A stretch of DNA of 64,000 nucleotides from Brachypodium distachyon (GCF_000005505.3 NC_016131.3:2418001-2482000); one strand, 5' to 3'; shown: positions 11,176-23,585, counted from the stretch's first letter. Numbers and translations are program-made. The notes: generated by a model not told the origin, from the letters alone.

Positions 11176-12350
11176 TGAAGCGACCATCCCCTTATAGGGT
11201 ACGATCTCTGTGCTTACAGTGCTAGTTCTTGGATCGACTCACAAGCACACACAGTTTCATGATGAAATACCAGATACAAAGGTCAAGTAAATTTATTACA
11301 TCGTCATATCCAGAACTCATAGTACTTACAACTTGCATAACCCCTCGGGTTAGCTTAAAACAGATAACTTTAAAGTCTGGCAGCAGAAAGCAAATAGAAG
11401 AATGAGAGTCACATCAACACCACGGCGAGAGCATGTTGGAATGTAAACTCGTAACCCTAAAACAACGACGAACCTCACTTGTCGTCTGATCCACCTGCAT
11501 TATTTAATTGCAGCCACTACGTGGTCAATACATTGATGTATTGCCAAGTTCACCTGGTAATTATAACAGACCTAACAATGTACATGCAGCATATGGCAAG
11601 GTGGAGTTCAGGCTTTTTGCGTGGAAGCAGAACATTATTTACCCTACCAAAATTGAATGTTACAATAATGTTAAACTATTGGACACCGGGTAGACACACA
11701 GATGCTCCTATTAAACTATGGACATTGAGTAGACACATCAATGCTCCTAACTCAAGGTTGAACCATTCACTTTATTAGGAAATTAGAATGAGTGAGACTT
11801 TCCTTACAGCTCTCAAATCTAGTTGCTCATTATTGTCCGTAACCGGGGACACGGCTAAGTACTTAGTTTGACACTCTCGAGAGGTTGTTCACTTTACCCA
11901 CAAGAAATCGACGTGTTAATCCCTTGCTGTCCTCAGGGTAGAGTAGCAACAGCATCGATTACAAGAATTTTCAGAACATAATTCCCCACACCACCTGAGG
12001 GACGCGCCCCCACCTACACTGCTACAAACCGATGTCACCTCGGATCCAGGTTCATATTTCTTACTCCATCAAGCCAGAGCCCATTTAGCATGTGGTTGTA
12101 CTGAAAGCTACTAAACAGGAAAACTAGTCCAGCCTCTGGTTATCTCGGGTGGCATCCCACATTTGCGACGCAGACGCTCCCATAGACATGGAGAGACGAC
12201 TCATAGAAATGCACCTGACGCCGCATACATCTCAAATACTCAAAGCAGCCCACCCAGGATGATTCATTAGAGTTGTTTTGCCAGATTTCCAAAATACTCC
12301 ACAATATTAGTTTCATGATAATTGAGATTCCCTCCCACGTTTACTAACAT

Positions 12351-12355
12351 AGCAT
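12351..12355. repeat. Target-site duplication AGCAT (left copy)
   Basis: It is repeated at 18799-18803 and flanks the two Copia LTRs exactly. Confidence 0.9.
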
Positions 12356-12778
12356 TGTTAGAGTTGATCTCCCAATCGTGTGGGCCCAACGGCCCATCGG
12401 GCCTAGATCTGACGCGCCCTGATCGGGGGCGCCCAACCCAATATGGTTGGCGGGCCCCTGTCGCGCTGCGCATATATAAAGAGGTGGGGGGCCGGGGCAC
12501 GCACTACGAGGTTCGCTGCGTTGCCGTCCGCCCCACCGAAATACTCTACCGATCTAGGGCTTGCGCAGACCGTGACGGGAAGCTCCGCCGTCACTCACCG
12601 CCGTCGTCTCTCCCTCGCCGTCGACATGGCCGCCCCGTCGAGCTCCTCGTCGTCCCAAAGTGAAGGTACCTCGCGTTCTACTCTCTCTCTCTCTCGATCC
12701 CCTTACCCGTACCAAGTTTATTCACAGAACTCTTACTACCGATGAGATCTACACCTAATTGATAAAAGTATTCTAACA
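12356..12778 (+). repeat. Copia 5' LTR
   Basis: It is 423 bases long and starts TGTTAGAG and ends TTCTAACA. A TATATAAA-type box lies at about 12472-12480. A short CT microsatellite lies near 12685-12700. By eye it differs from the 3' LTR by about 11 substitutions and the microsatellite length. Confidence 0.92.
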
Positions 12779-12779
12779 T

Positions 12780-12791
12780 TGGTATCAGAGC
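12780..12791 (+). other. Copia primer-binding site
   Basis: TGGTATCAGAGC follows the 5' LTR after one base. It is complementary to the 3' end of plant initiator methionine tRNA, the usual primer of Copia elements. Confidence 0.9.
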
Positions 12792-14040
12792 CGATCTCTA
12801 GGCTTGTAGATCCGTCGGAAAAGAGAAAGAAAACAGAAAAGAAAAAAAAGGGAAGAAAAGCAAATGAAAAGAAACCCTAACCCTAGCTTTTCCTGGCAAG
12901 GAGAAGAGAAGCCGCCGGAGGCCATGGCCGTCGCCGTGGTCTTCGCCGGGAAAGAGGTGCCGCCGTGAGCCGCTTGACGGCGGCACGCACACCGTCGAGT
13001 GCACGCGCTCGCCGGCAAGGGGGCCACGGGCGGCGCCACAATGCCGGAGGGGCTCCAAGCTTCCACCGGAAAGAAAGAGGGAGGCCGGGGGGAGGAGAAG
13101 GCCGGCGGGCGGCTCCGGCCGGACAGCTCCCTCCCTCCGCTGTCGCAAAAGAAGAGACCGGGGTGGCAGTCGCCATCTCCGGTGAAAGAGAAAGAAAAGG
13201 GCATGGGGGAGAGGAGGGACCGGGCTCGCCGTCACCGGCGGGGGCGCGGCTCGCTAGCCGCTTGCCGGCGGGCGGTTCCGGCCGCCGCCCTTCCTCCGCC
13301 GCCGCCGCCAGAGGCAAAGAAGAAAAATGGCTAGGGTTTTCTGGCCGTTGGGGTGGTTTTGACCCAGGCAAAAGTCCCACCCGGCCGTCCGATTGGAACG
13401 GACAGCTACGGTTGAGCCTGGCGTGCGCTGGGCCGCGGGCGCGCGCTAGCTGGGCCATTGGGACGCGGAGCCTAGCAGGCTTGCGCGCGCGAAAGAAAGG
13501 CCCGCCGCCGTGCACCCTGGGCCGCTGCCCGTGCGAGGGATAGTATAGGGCCGTGCGCGAGCAGGCCATTGGGCCGCGACGGCCGAAAGAATGAAAAAAA
13601 AAATTACAGATGCATTTATTTTGCTGTATATGTTCAATCTTTGTACTTTTTGGTATAATTTTTACCCTATTCAAACAGAACCAACGAGATGTTTGTCTTA
13701 GGAAATAGTAAAGTGCAAAATATTGTTTCTGAAAAGTGTAAAGTATATTTTTGTTCAACGTTTCCGCTGCAAATAGTTTAAAAGTATTGTTTAAATCAAA
13801 AGAATGTGATTAAAGTGTTTATTATGTTAATTGTGACCGTGTTATTTTTCTTAGACCAACGTCATTAATAGCATGATCATGATTAATGGTTTAAAGTGTG
13901 CATTTAATTCTATTTTCTGCCCAACGGTGATTTAGATTAAATTGCAGGAACAGTTGTATGAATTAATTTTGACCAACGTTGGATTAATGCATGCAATTGT
14001 TGTTATCTTCTCACGTCATTGTGGTTTCAGGAGGGTACTA
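12792..14040 (+). other. Copia untranslated leader
   Basis: About 1.25 kb lie between the primer site and the first gag codons. The part at 12890-13560 is very GC-rich and open on several frames without a recognisable domain. The rest is AT-rich and ends in a splice-acceptor-like GTGGTTTCAG at about 14022-14031. Long leaders are common in such elements. Confidence 0.6.
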
Positions 14041-14715
14041 CTTGATGGGATGCCTCTAGGGCGTACCAACCCTCAAGGGTGACAACTACATTGAGTGGAG
14101 AAAGAAAGTGGACTTGGCTTTTGTTTGTGCCGAGGTGGACTAGGTGGTTGACACTCCACAGCCACCAAAGCCTACAGAGCTAGTCAGGGATGCAAAAGAT
14201 GATGATGATGCCTGGGAAAAAAAGAAGAGGGAGTATGCTCCATTGGAGATGTCATACACTCTCGAGAACAAAAAGTGGCTAACCGCCAATAAAAAGTGCA
14301 TGGCTTTCATAAAGAACACAATTGAGCACGCTATTGTGGGCTCAGTTGCAGAGTGTGCTTCCGTAGGGGAGTATCTTGAAAAGATAAAGAGCTAGTTTAC
14401 TGGTTCTTCAAAGACATATGCTACCCAGCTGCTGAAGCAGCTGGTCACAGAAAAGTACACAAGAGGGGGACACGGCATAAGAGAGCATATTCTTAGGATG
14501 AGCAACATGGCTTCTAAGTTGAAACCCATGGACGCTGATCTTGAGATTAAGCCTGCAATGCTTGTTCATCTCGTTATGGCTTCATTGTCAAAAGAGTTTG
14601 ACACTTTTGTTGTCAACTACAATATCCAACTAGAGAAGTGGGATATTGAAAAGAGTATATCCATGTGTATGCAAGAGGAGGATAGAATTAAATCCTCACA
14701 TGGTGGTTCCTGAAC
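14041..14715 (+). pseudogene. Copia gag (UBN2-type) remnant
   Basis: The reading contains DYIEWRKKVDLAF near 14085-14120 and a gag_pre-UBN2 segment through 14713 (ILRMSNMASKLK, VHLVMASLSKEFDTF). In-frame stops interrupt it at about 14140 and 14393-14395, and a frame break at 14711 separates it from the zinc knuckle. Gag would form the virus-like particle. Confidence 0.8.
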
Positions 14716-14718
14716 TAT

Positions 14719-16541
14719 GTGAGGGATAATAAGAAAAAGAACTTCGCTCAAGGCAATCAAAGTTCTCCCTCCAAACCACATGGTAAAGCTCCCATGCAAC
14801 ATCAGCAACAGCAAAGGATTCTTCCGGTGGACAGAGACACATGCCTCCACTGCAAGAAGACCGGGCATTACAAGAAAAATTGCCCGGAATGGCTAAAGTC
14901 AATCATGGCAAAGAATGGTATAAACTCCATTTTCTTTGTAAATGAATCCTTGTATACACAGTTTTCGAAATCTACTTGGTGGATTGACTCTGGTGCAACT
15001 GTTCATGTTGCAAATTCATTACAGGGATTCCGTTCGACACGGACTACGCAAAGAAATGAAAGATGCATTGAAGTTGCAAATGGAGTCCAAGCGGACGTAG
15101 AGGCTGTCGGCGAAATCTCCTTGGAGCTTCCCGATGGATTTACGATTCAGCTTAGAGATGTGTTTTATGTTCCTTCATTGCACAGAAATTTGATTAGTGT
15201 ATCACGTTTGGACAAAGTTGATTATGAATGTCATTTTGGACATAGCAAGTGTACCATATGGTTTAATAATGATTGTGTGCGTGTTGCCTTCCTTCACAAT
15301 GAGCTTTATTTGTTATCCATACGTGAAAAAGTACATTATGTGTGTAAAGTGAATGAACATGTTGCCGCGTCGGAGAAAGTACAAAAGAAAATAAAGAGGA
15401 CTAATGAATCATCGAAATTATGGCACTGTCGTTTAGGCCATATTTCGAGGGGGAGAATAGAAAGACTTGTTAAAACAGAAATTCTTCCTCCATTAGAGTT
15501 CTCAAAAATAGAGCAATGCGTAGATTGCATCAAAGGAAAGTATGTAAAACAAATAAAAAAGGGTGCAATACGAAGCACCAGCACACTCGAAATTATTCAC
15601 ACTGACATTTGTGGACCATTTCCTGTGAAAAGTGTGGATGGTTATGATTCGTTCATAACATTCACAGACGACTACTCCCGTTATGGTTACATTTATCTAA
15701 TAAAAGAAAGGTCAGAAGCATTGGATAAATTTAAAATATTCAAAGCTGAAGTTGAAATCAGCATGATAAAATGATAAAGATAGTAAGATTCGACCGTGGG
15801 GGGGGGGAGTACTACGGTCGGCACACCCCACACGGCCAAGTCCCTGGACCTTTTGCAAGGTTTCTACAGGAGACTGGAATAGTTGCCCAGTATTTAATGC
15901 CGGGCGAGCCTCAGCAAAATGGAGTAGCTGAAAGGCGTAACCGTACCCTCATGGATATGGTGCACAGTATGATGAATTATTCCACATTACCATTGGGATT
16001 GTGGATGGAGGCATTAAAAACCGCCATTCACATTCTCAATAGAGTGCCTAGCAAGTCGGTGCCCAAAACACCGTACGAGCTGTGGACAGGAAGAGTACCC
16101 TCTCTACAACACCTGCGGGTGTGGGGGAGTCCAGCTGAGGCCAAAATGTTTAACCCAAATATTGCAAAGTTGGATACCAAGACAGTAAGTTGCCATTTCA
16201 TTGGCTACCCTGAAAGATCAAAAAGTTTTCGTTTCTACTGTCCAGACAGATATACAAAGTTTGTGGAAACGAGACACGCCGTCTTCTTAGAGGACGAAAT
16301 GATGAGGGGGAGCACGGTAGCTCGGAAAGTTGATCTTGAGGAGAAGAGAGTGCATGCACCTAATCCGATGACTGAAGTGCCATTCTTTTCACTACCAATT
16401 GTTGTCGCACCGACAATCCCTGAGATTGTGGCGCCGACACCTGATGCGACTCCACACATGGCAACAATGAGTGAAGATCCGGAACCTGTCCTTCAGGAGC
16501 CGACTCAACCCATTGTTGCACATGAAAGGGAGCTCCAGTAG
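14719..16541 (+). pseudogene. Copia zinc knuckle, protease and integrase
   Basis: The first segment (14719-15774) has a CCHC zinc knuckle (CLHCKKTGHYKKNC), the aspartic protease active site (WWIDSGATVHV, 14976-15010), the gag_pre-integrase HCRLGH motif, and the integrase core start (HTDICGPF). A frame shift at about 15772 leads into 15771-16541, where the integrase core goes on through a [14 protein letters not shown] motif. A poly-G run with an insertion at 15800-15806 disturbs the catalytic neighbourhood. A TAG at 16539-16541 ends the reading. The third catalytic residue lies in the NGVAE motif. Confidence 0.85.
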
Positions 16542-16574
16542 CCCGAACATGCGCCACATGAAGAGACACAGAAC

Positions 16575-18182
16575 GTGCCAGAAAATGAGGCCCCTAGAAG
16601 GTCTCAAAGAGTTAAAAAGTTAGCCATTCCAAAAGATTATAAAGTTTATAATACAGAAAGAGTTCATATGGAGAATGATCCCACTTCATATGAAGAAGCC
16701 ATGAGTAGTTCTCACTCATCGAAGTGGCTGGAGGCCACGGAAGATGAGATGAGATCGATGAGTTCCAACAATGTTTGGGACCTAGAGGAAATTCCTAAAG
16801 GAGCCAAAACAGTAGGCTGTAAATGGGTCTACAAAAACCAAATATGACTCTAGAGGGAATATAGAAAAGTACAAAGCACGACTCGTGGCTAAAAGATTTA
16901 CACAAAAAGAAGGAATAGATTACAATAAGACATTTTCACCAGTCTCATGCAAAGATTCCTTCAGAACAGTGATGGCACTAGTGGCGCACTTTGACTTAGA
17001 GCTACATCAAATGGATATAAAGACGTCATTTCTAAATGGGGATTTAGAAGAAAAGGTCTACATGAAACAACCCAAGGGTTTTATCATGGAAGGCAAGGAA
17101 AACATGGGATGCCGCCTAAGTAAATCCATTTATGGATTAAAGCAAGCCTTTAGACAGTGGTATCTAAAGTTTAATGAGACCACTAAGAAATTTGGGTTTA
17201 AAGAGAATGTTGAGGACAACTGCGTTTATGCAAAGTTTAAAAGTGGTAAATATATTTTCCTAATTCTGTATGGGGATGATATCCTGCTTGCTAGCAACGA
17301 TGTCAGTCTACTTCTAGAAACAAAGAAGTTTTTGTCTTAAAACTTTGATATGAAAGATCTTGGTGAAGCTTCATATGTCTTGGGCATAGAAATTCACCGA
17401 GATAGGAAAAATGGGGTGCTAGAACTATCACAAAAGGCATAATTAGAAAAGATTCTAAAGAATACAATATGCATGTGAGCAATGCCACACCTGCTCCTAT
17501 AGTCAAGGGCAACAGTTTTGGGAAATTTCAATGTCCCAAAAGTCAATATGAGATCGATCAAATGAAAGCGGTTCCATATGCTTCGGCTGTTGCAAGCCTA
17601 CAGTATGCACAAGTGTGCACTCGCCCTGACTTAGCTTTTATCACCGGGGTACTCGGTAGATATCAAGAAAATCCAGGCATACTCGGTAGATCTGATTCCC
17701 TAGAGATAAGAGGGTATTCAGATGCAGATTTTGCGGGAGATAAAGATGATAGAAAATCCACGTCAGGATATGTGTTCACTCTCGCAGGCGGGGCTATTTC
17801 GTGGAGAAGCTCCAAACAGTCAATAGTTGTATCATCCACGATGTATGCAGAATTTATAGCATGTTATGAGGCCATGGGGCAGGCAATATGGTTAAAGAAA
17901 TTTATACCCAACTTAAAAGTAGTCGATTGTATTGACAAACCACTAAAGATATACTGCGACAATCAGCCCGCAGTGTTTTACACTCACAACAACAAGTCGA
18001 GTAATGCTACCAAACCAATAGAGATAAAGTATTATGTTGTGAAAGATAAAATCCAGGATCACACTATAAGTCTCGAGCATATAAAGACAAAGGATATGCT
18101 TGCGGATCCGCTTACGAAAGGCCTATCACCCAGTGTGTTCAAGGAACACTTAGCTGGCTTGGGTTTTAAGAAAAGCCTATGA
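16575..18182 (+). pseudogene. Copia reverse transcriptase and RNase H
   Basis: The reading is split into 16575-16847, 16885-17340 and 17469-18182 by stops and shifts. Landmarks are WLEATEDEM, KARLVAKRFTQKEGIDY, QMDIKTSFLNGDL (the Asp of the first RT motif) and ILYGDDILL (YGDD in place of the common YVDD). RNase H follows with GYSDADFAGDKDDRKSTSGY, SSTMYAEF and a final KGLSP motif. Compared with the family, about 35 residues are missing between GRYQENPG and the RNase H start (near 17675). Confidence 0.85.
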
Positions 18183-18356
18183 TTCTTGGATAAAGATTGG
18201 CCCAAAAAGAACAGAATTTGTTTCAACATGGAAAAGTATGTCGTAGCTGTCTGATTCTATCGGCAATTGAGCTGAGACGATGAAACATGCTCTATGTACC
18301 AATCGGTGGTGAAATGAGTAAAGCAAAAGGTATACAGTTAAAAGAAAGTTGAGATC

Positions 18357-18367
18357 AAGGGGGGGAA
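18357..18367 (+). other. Copia polypurine tract
   Basis: AAGGGGGGGAA directly precedes the 3' LTR. It is the usual primer for plus-strand synthesis. Confidence 0.9.
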
Positions 18368-18798
18368 TGTTAGAGTTGATCTCCCAGCCGTGTGGGCCCA
18401 ACGGCCCATCGGGCCTAGATCTGATGCGCCCTTATCGGGGGCGCCCAACCCAATATGGTTGGTGGGCCCCTGTCGCGCTGCGCATATATAAAGAGGTGGG
18501 GGGCCGGGGCACGCACTACGAGTTTCGTTGCGTTGCCGTCCGCCCCACCGAAATACCCTACCGATCTAGGGCTTGCGCAGACCGTGACGGGAAGCTCCGC
18601 CGTCACTCACCGCCGTCGTCTCTCCCTCGCCGTCGACATGGCCGCCCCGTCGAGCTCCTCGTCGTCCCAAAGTGAAGGTACCTCGCGTTCTACTCTCTCT
18701 CTCTCTCTCTCTCTCGATCCCCTTACCCGTACCATGTTTATTCACAGAACCCTTACTACCGATGAGATCTAGACCTAATTGATAAAAGTATTCTAACA
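18368..18798 (+). repeat. Copia 3' LTR
   Basis: It is 431 bases long, 8 bases longer than the 5' LTR because of a longer CT microsatellite (about 18690-18715). It ends TTCTAACA and is followed by the AGCAT duplication at 18799-18803. Confidence 0.92.
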
Positions 18799-20236
18799 AG
18801 CATAGCATTCAACTACTTACGATGGCAATTGGTGGAAAACTAATGGCACAGGTATCCTACTCTACTAGGGCCAAAATATAGCTAGCCTAGATACGAATAA
18901 ATATCTCTATCAATGCAAACTACACAACACTAGTGCATAACTATTTAAAATAAGCAATGTAATGGGAATTTATGATCAAAGTGAACTTGCTTTGGTAGTT
19001 GTTGGCATTCAAGCACTCTTCACAGTCACACGGTTCGCTCTCCGAGTAAACTAAAAGAAGCAATAAAAACATACATAAACAAACCATACACAAGCAAAAC
19101 ATATGCCATAATGCAATGCAAGCATGTGACATGAGTTGGTAGGTTTTTTTATTTAGCAAAAAGGATTTCAGTTTTGCATAACTCACAGGTTTTAAATCTC
19201 TGGTCCAAAAAGATTTAGCAATAAAAGTTTATTACTCTAGTTAAAAGCAAGGTTCTAAAATGAGGGTTTTAAAAGCATAGAACAAGGTTTTATAAGAAAC
19301 CAACAATAAAATAATTTAAAATATTACTCTTCCGGTCCTACTGGACAGAGGGCATCAAAACACAATTTTTAGAGTCGGTTGCATACAAAAAGGATTTTTT
19401 TTTAAAGATATGAATTAAATGGCATTAAAAGCCTTTCTGCAATTTGACTAGGTTTAGAATATTCAAATTTACAAATAAACTATGCCAAAGGATTCTACAG
19501 GCCGAGAGGATTTCAAAAAGGTGCAGAACACTAAATTTGGTCAAACGGTTTGAAAGATATGAGTGTTTGAAATTCTGCAAAGTTACAAATTAATTCGGTG
19601 GGGGGAAATAAGTTTAATTTTAGAACAGGACACGTGGCAATCTGTGATTGGCCGGTACCGGTTTGGGGTCAAAACATAACGCAACCGCCGGATATAACCT
19701 AAAAGAAATGAATGGCTCAAATCAAAAGATACCCCTTCGGGTAAGTGATCTAATCTACACCATAGATTGAGATCGGACGGGTGAGAGGCTTCGACCTTAC
19801 CTCCGGCGGCCTAGGGTTTCGGCGAGGTTGGCGGCGGCTCGGGAGAACGGCAGCCAGGGCTTCCGGCAGGTTCTCGGGCTCGGGGAAGATGGGCATGGCT
19901 CCTTCTCGTCACGAGGAAGAAGATGGCAGCGGCGGCTTCGCTGGGGTGGACGGTGTTGACGCCTAGGACGAAGGGAAGACGGCGGCGGCGGCGAAGCTTC
20001 GGGTCATCGATGTTCACGGGCTGCAGTGCACCAAACTAGGAAACGGAGTGCGGCAGATGTTGCGCGAGGGCGAGAGGAAGCAGAAGAGCTAAGTGCCGAC
20101 GGAGCTTACCCCTTCGGTCACCGGCGGCGACCAAAACTCGTGGTGGCGTCCGAAGATACTCCGGCGACGAATTTCGGCAGCGTGGGCGCGAGGTGGAGCG
20201 AAATTGGAAGAGGGGAAATGTTGAGGGGGCGTCGGG

Positions 20237-20243
20237 CTTTATA
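20237..20243 (-). promoter_or_regulatory. TATA box of the solo LTR
   Basis: The minus strand reads TATAAAG, followed by a CT-rich, GC-rich leader. This marks the likely U3/R border of the solo LTR. Confidence 0.5.
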
Positions 20244-20967
20244 GGGACACGCATGGAAAGGAGAGGGAGGCACGGAGATGGCGCGCGGGATCGGCGGCCG
20301 AGACGCGGGCGCGGTGATTTCGGGCACTTGCCCATTGGAGAAGAAGACCCTGACAGCCGGTGCCCGCCTGTCAGCGGCGCGGGAGCGCGGCGCGCGTGGC
20401 TGCTGGGCAGCGGTCTGGCTGGGCCGATCGGTGCGCAGGTAGGTCGGGCCGGTTCGGCCCATTTGGCTGGGCCGGTCCGTTTCCTTCTCACTTTTTTTTC
20501 TTTTTCCTTTTTCTTTTTCTGTTTTCTTTTATAACTTTTGATTTGAAACTCGAAATCAATCCAAATAAACTCCAAAAAAATTGTAAAATCAAATCCTCAA
20601 ATGATTTAGCCACTGGGACTTGATTTGCTCCAAACTAAAATATTTAAAAATAATTTTGCTTGTATACTTGCCTTTAGGGCTTTATAACAAATAAAGTAAA
20701 ATTGTTTTTCAATTCCAATTTAAATACCAAAAAGATTACGGGGTAGCTCATTTATGCAATAAACCCCTTTTATGATCAAACCCTATTGGGTTGGAAATCC
20801 AGTTTGCAAAAGGGAGGTGGAAAACCAGATTTCAAATAGGAAAGGCTTTGAAAAGGGATAAAAAAAATTCAAAACAAAGTTTTGAAAATGGCCAAAAATG
20901 CATAGGTGGCCTGATGCTTATGAATGCAAATGCATGATGAAGGGTTTGTAAAATTTGGGATGTTACA

Positions 20968-23415
20968 CTGGCAGCTAATCATACTTTACTTATGCTTATC
21001 CCTAAAGTCACAGGTGCCTCTTCTCTTTCGCAATTCCGTCCTATTAACTTATGTAATGTTATTTTGAAGATTGTTTTAAAGGTACAAGCAAATAGACTGA
21101 AAGAAATTTTGTCGGAGATTATCTCGGAACAACAATCGGCTTTTGTACCCGGGAGGCTGATCAAAAAGGAGGGCCAGATCTTCCCAGGTGTGTGCTCTAA
21201 TGCTGGATATGATGAAGGCATACGATCGCGTTGAGTGGACCTATCTCCGTGCTATTATGTCACAACTTGGCTTCAGCGAGCGTTGGATGTTTTCTATCAT
21301 GAAAGTGGTGTCGGTTACTTTTTCAGTCCTTTTTAATGGAAAACGCACTGAAGATTTTCATCCAAGCAGGGGGGGATCCGCCAGGGTGATCCCATCTCGC
21401 CGTATTTGTTTTTGCTTGCAGCTAAAGGTCTGTCTTGCCTGTTGAGGAGCAGGGGGAATTCTGAATTTTTGCAGGGCATCATTGTTGCGCCTATAGCACC
21501 CCCGGTCAATCATCTCTTATTTGCAGATGACAGTTTGCTTTTTGCAAAAGCTTGTGTGGAGGGAGCGGCTGCTCTTTCGGAAGTTGTTCATGTGTATTGT
21601 GAGGCTTCTGGTCAAAGGGTGAATCGGCAGAAGAGCTCGATCTTTTTCAGCAAAGGATGCCCTAATGATGTGCACCAAGCAATGAAAGAAATATACAAGT
21701 TCCAAATGAATCTCTTAGTGCCAAATACTTAGGTATGCCCACTGATGTTGGGGGATCGAAGAATGGGGCTTTCAAATATTTGAAAGATAGGGTCTGGGGC
21801 AAGGTGAAGGGTTGGATCGAAGAAACACTATCTGCCGGTGGGAAAGAAGTTCTAATTAAACCAGTCGCGCAAGCTGTGCCGACTTACTCAATGTCCTGCT
21901 ATAAGTTGCCACGAGGTTTATGCCAGAAGACAAACTCTATGATTAGAGGGTTTTGGTGGGGAAGCAAAAATGGAAAAAGGAAGACCCATTGGGTGTCCAG
22001 GGATACTATTTCTATGTCGAAGTACATGGGGGGGTATGGAGTTATTCAATCTCTCCTTGCTAGCTCGTCAGGCGTGGAGACTGTTGATCTGTCCTAGTAC
22101 TCTAAGTGGTCGTGTTTTACGTGATTTTTACTTCCCTACGAGCTCCTTGATGAAAGCTGAGCTGGGACGGTGCCTGTCGCAAATCTGGCGTTCCATCTTG
22201 GAAGGACGAGATGCGCTAAAATTGGGGCTGATTCGCCGGATCGGAGATGGAAGATCAACATCTGTTTGGGAGGACAATTGGATACCATCCGATGAGCGTA
22301 GGCTACCTTATGGTCAGATCTCCGATGATCCTTCGGTCAGGGTTGTTGAGTTGATTGATCAGACCGCCGGCTGCTGGAACATGGACATGCTTAGGGCTCA
22401 TTTTCTCCCTCTGGATGCTGACGTGATTTGCACTATACCGATTAGCACGGCTAACCATGGTGATTTTTGCGCATGGCACTTTGAGAAAACTGGAGTTTTT
22501 AGCGTCCGATCTTGTTATAAGCTACTGATTACGACCAAGAAAGTTCGAGAGGATTGGATTGAAAAGAGACCGGCGTCGAGCTCCAACTCAATGAGCAAGG
22601 CCTGGACCAAACTGTGGAACGTTAAAGTTCCGTCAAAGGTGAGAGTTTTCGCCTGGCGTCTTGCGCAACAGTCGCTGTCCACTAGAGATATTCACAGACA
22701 TATGTCAGACTCAGCGAGGTGTAAAATTTGTTGTTCAACCTCGGATTCTTGGTGTCACTCTTTGATCGAATGTACTATGGCACGTTGTGTTTGGGCCTTA
22801 GTAGATGAGCAGCTAGCAAAGCATGTCGGTGCTTCTATTTGCCCTGATGCCAAGGAGTGGCTTTTCCATCTAATGGAGACTATGTCCATTGTTGAATTTG
22901 TGGAGATCCTGTTGACACTTTGGGCAATCTGGTCAGCACGGAGGAAGGTTATCCATGAAGGTATTTTTCAGAGTCCAGTGACAGTCCATGGCTTAGTTGC
23001 TAGACTTATGTCTGAGCTCCAGGTGGCGCAGGTTGCATCGCAGGTGCATCCGCGCCCTGTTGCTAGAGCTGCGCCTCGATGGATTTCGCCACCGGCAGGG
23101 TATATGAAGCTCAGCGTTGGTGGTGGCATGTCAAAGAACCAAAACAAAGGAGCCTTGGCAGTTGTTTGCCGCGATGAGTATGGGGTGTATCAGGGCTCTT
23201 CCGCCCGTGTCTTTGACTCCTTGGTTGATCCTCCTACTTTGGAAGCCATGGCCTGCTGCGAGGCACTTGCGTTGGCCAAAGACCTACAATTGCAGAAGCT
23301 CTATATTGCATCCGATGCTGCCAATGTCATTAAGGACTTCTGGAAGGGACTCGTTTTTCTTATAGTGCTATTCTTCGTGAAGTTGCTGTTCGAAGCCGGG
23401 AATTTTAGGATGTGA
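20968..23415 (+). pseudogene. LINE ORF2, reverse transcriptase to RNase H
   Basis: The reverse transcriptase is readable as [14 protein letters not shown] and AFVPGRLI. A deletion and frame shift follow at about 21160, then [10 protein letters not shown] (first catalytic Asp). An extra G in a G-run near 21370 shifts the frame, then GDPISPYLF and LLFADDSLLFAK (catalytic FADD, about 21515-21550) follow. After 21720 the frame changes again to the KYLG, SMSCYKLP and GFWWGS motifs. The long ORF 21970-23415 has the zf-RVT region (WNVKVPSKVRVFAWRL, then C-x2-C-x11-H cysteine/histidine pattern) and an RVT_3-type RNase H (MKLSVGGG...). The C-terminus shifts near 23340. The protein is dead. Confidence 0.85.
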
Positions 23416-23585
23416 TCTTTGTTCATGAGGGCCGTGCTTCTAATATGGATGATCATATTTTAGTTAAGAGTTCTTTATCTCTCTCACACGGCAGACATAT
23501 TTGGCTAGTTAAGCCTTGGAATGATGCTATTGTACCTATGTCTATTAATTAATAAAGCCGTGTGTTTCGCTAAAAAAGAAAAGAG
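20968..23585 (+). mobile_element. LINE, 3' half (RT, zinc region, RNase H, tail)
   Basis: It continues the LINE interrupted at 11175. It carries the rest of ORF2 and a short 3' end with AATAAAG followed by a short A-rich tail (about 23550-23580). The two halves together give about 5.2 kb, a normal length for a plant L1-type LINE. Confidence 0.85.

Larger units (their letters stand above)
12356..18798 (+). mobile_element. Ty1/Copia LTR retrotransposon, full length, degenerate
   Basis: The 6,443-bp element has two LTRs (12356-12778 and 18368-18798) with TGTTAGAG starts and TCTAACA ends. It has a primer-binding site, a polypurine tract, an AGCAT target duplication, and a gag-pol region in Copia order (gag, protease, integrase, reverse transcriptase, RNase H). 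The coding region has many stops and shifts, so it is not autonomous. It lies in the solo LTR, which lies in the LINE, so it is the youngest of the three. Confidence 0.95.
11176..20967 (-). mobile_element. Solo LTR (about 3.34 kb) carrying a nested Copia element
   Basis: On the minus strand the element starts TGTAACATCCC (20967) and ends CGCTTCA (11176), so it has TG...CA termini and a 5-bp duplication (CTGGC). Without the Copia element and its AGCAT duplication it is about 3,344 bases long. It has no protease, reverse transcriptase or integrase. It has an LTR-like plan: AT-rich U3, a TATAAAG box at 20237-20243 on the minus strand, then a GC-rich transcribed part around 19780-20200. This is a single LTR left after recombination. 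LTRs of about 3.3 kb are known from Del/Tekay-type chromoviruses of grasses; that assignment is an inference from length and termini. Confidence 0.75.

Noticed and set aside
12883..13758. Long minus-strand open frame of 291 codons in the Copia leader
   Set aside because: It is in GC-rich DNA that is open on several frames, with low-complexity Pro/Arg/Ala composition and no domain.
12351..18803. Considered the Copia element as part of the surrounding solo LTR
   Set aside because: Its own TG...CA LTRs, primer site, polypurine tract and AGCAT duplication show a separate insertion.
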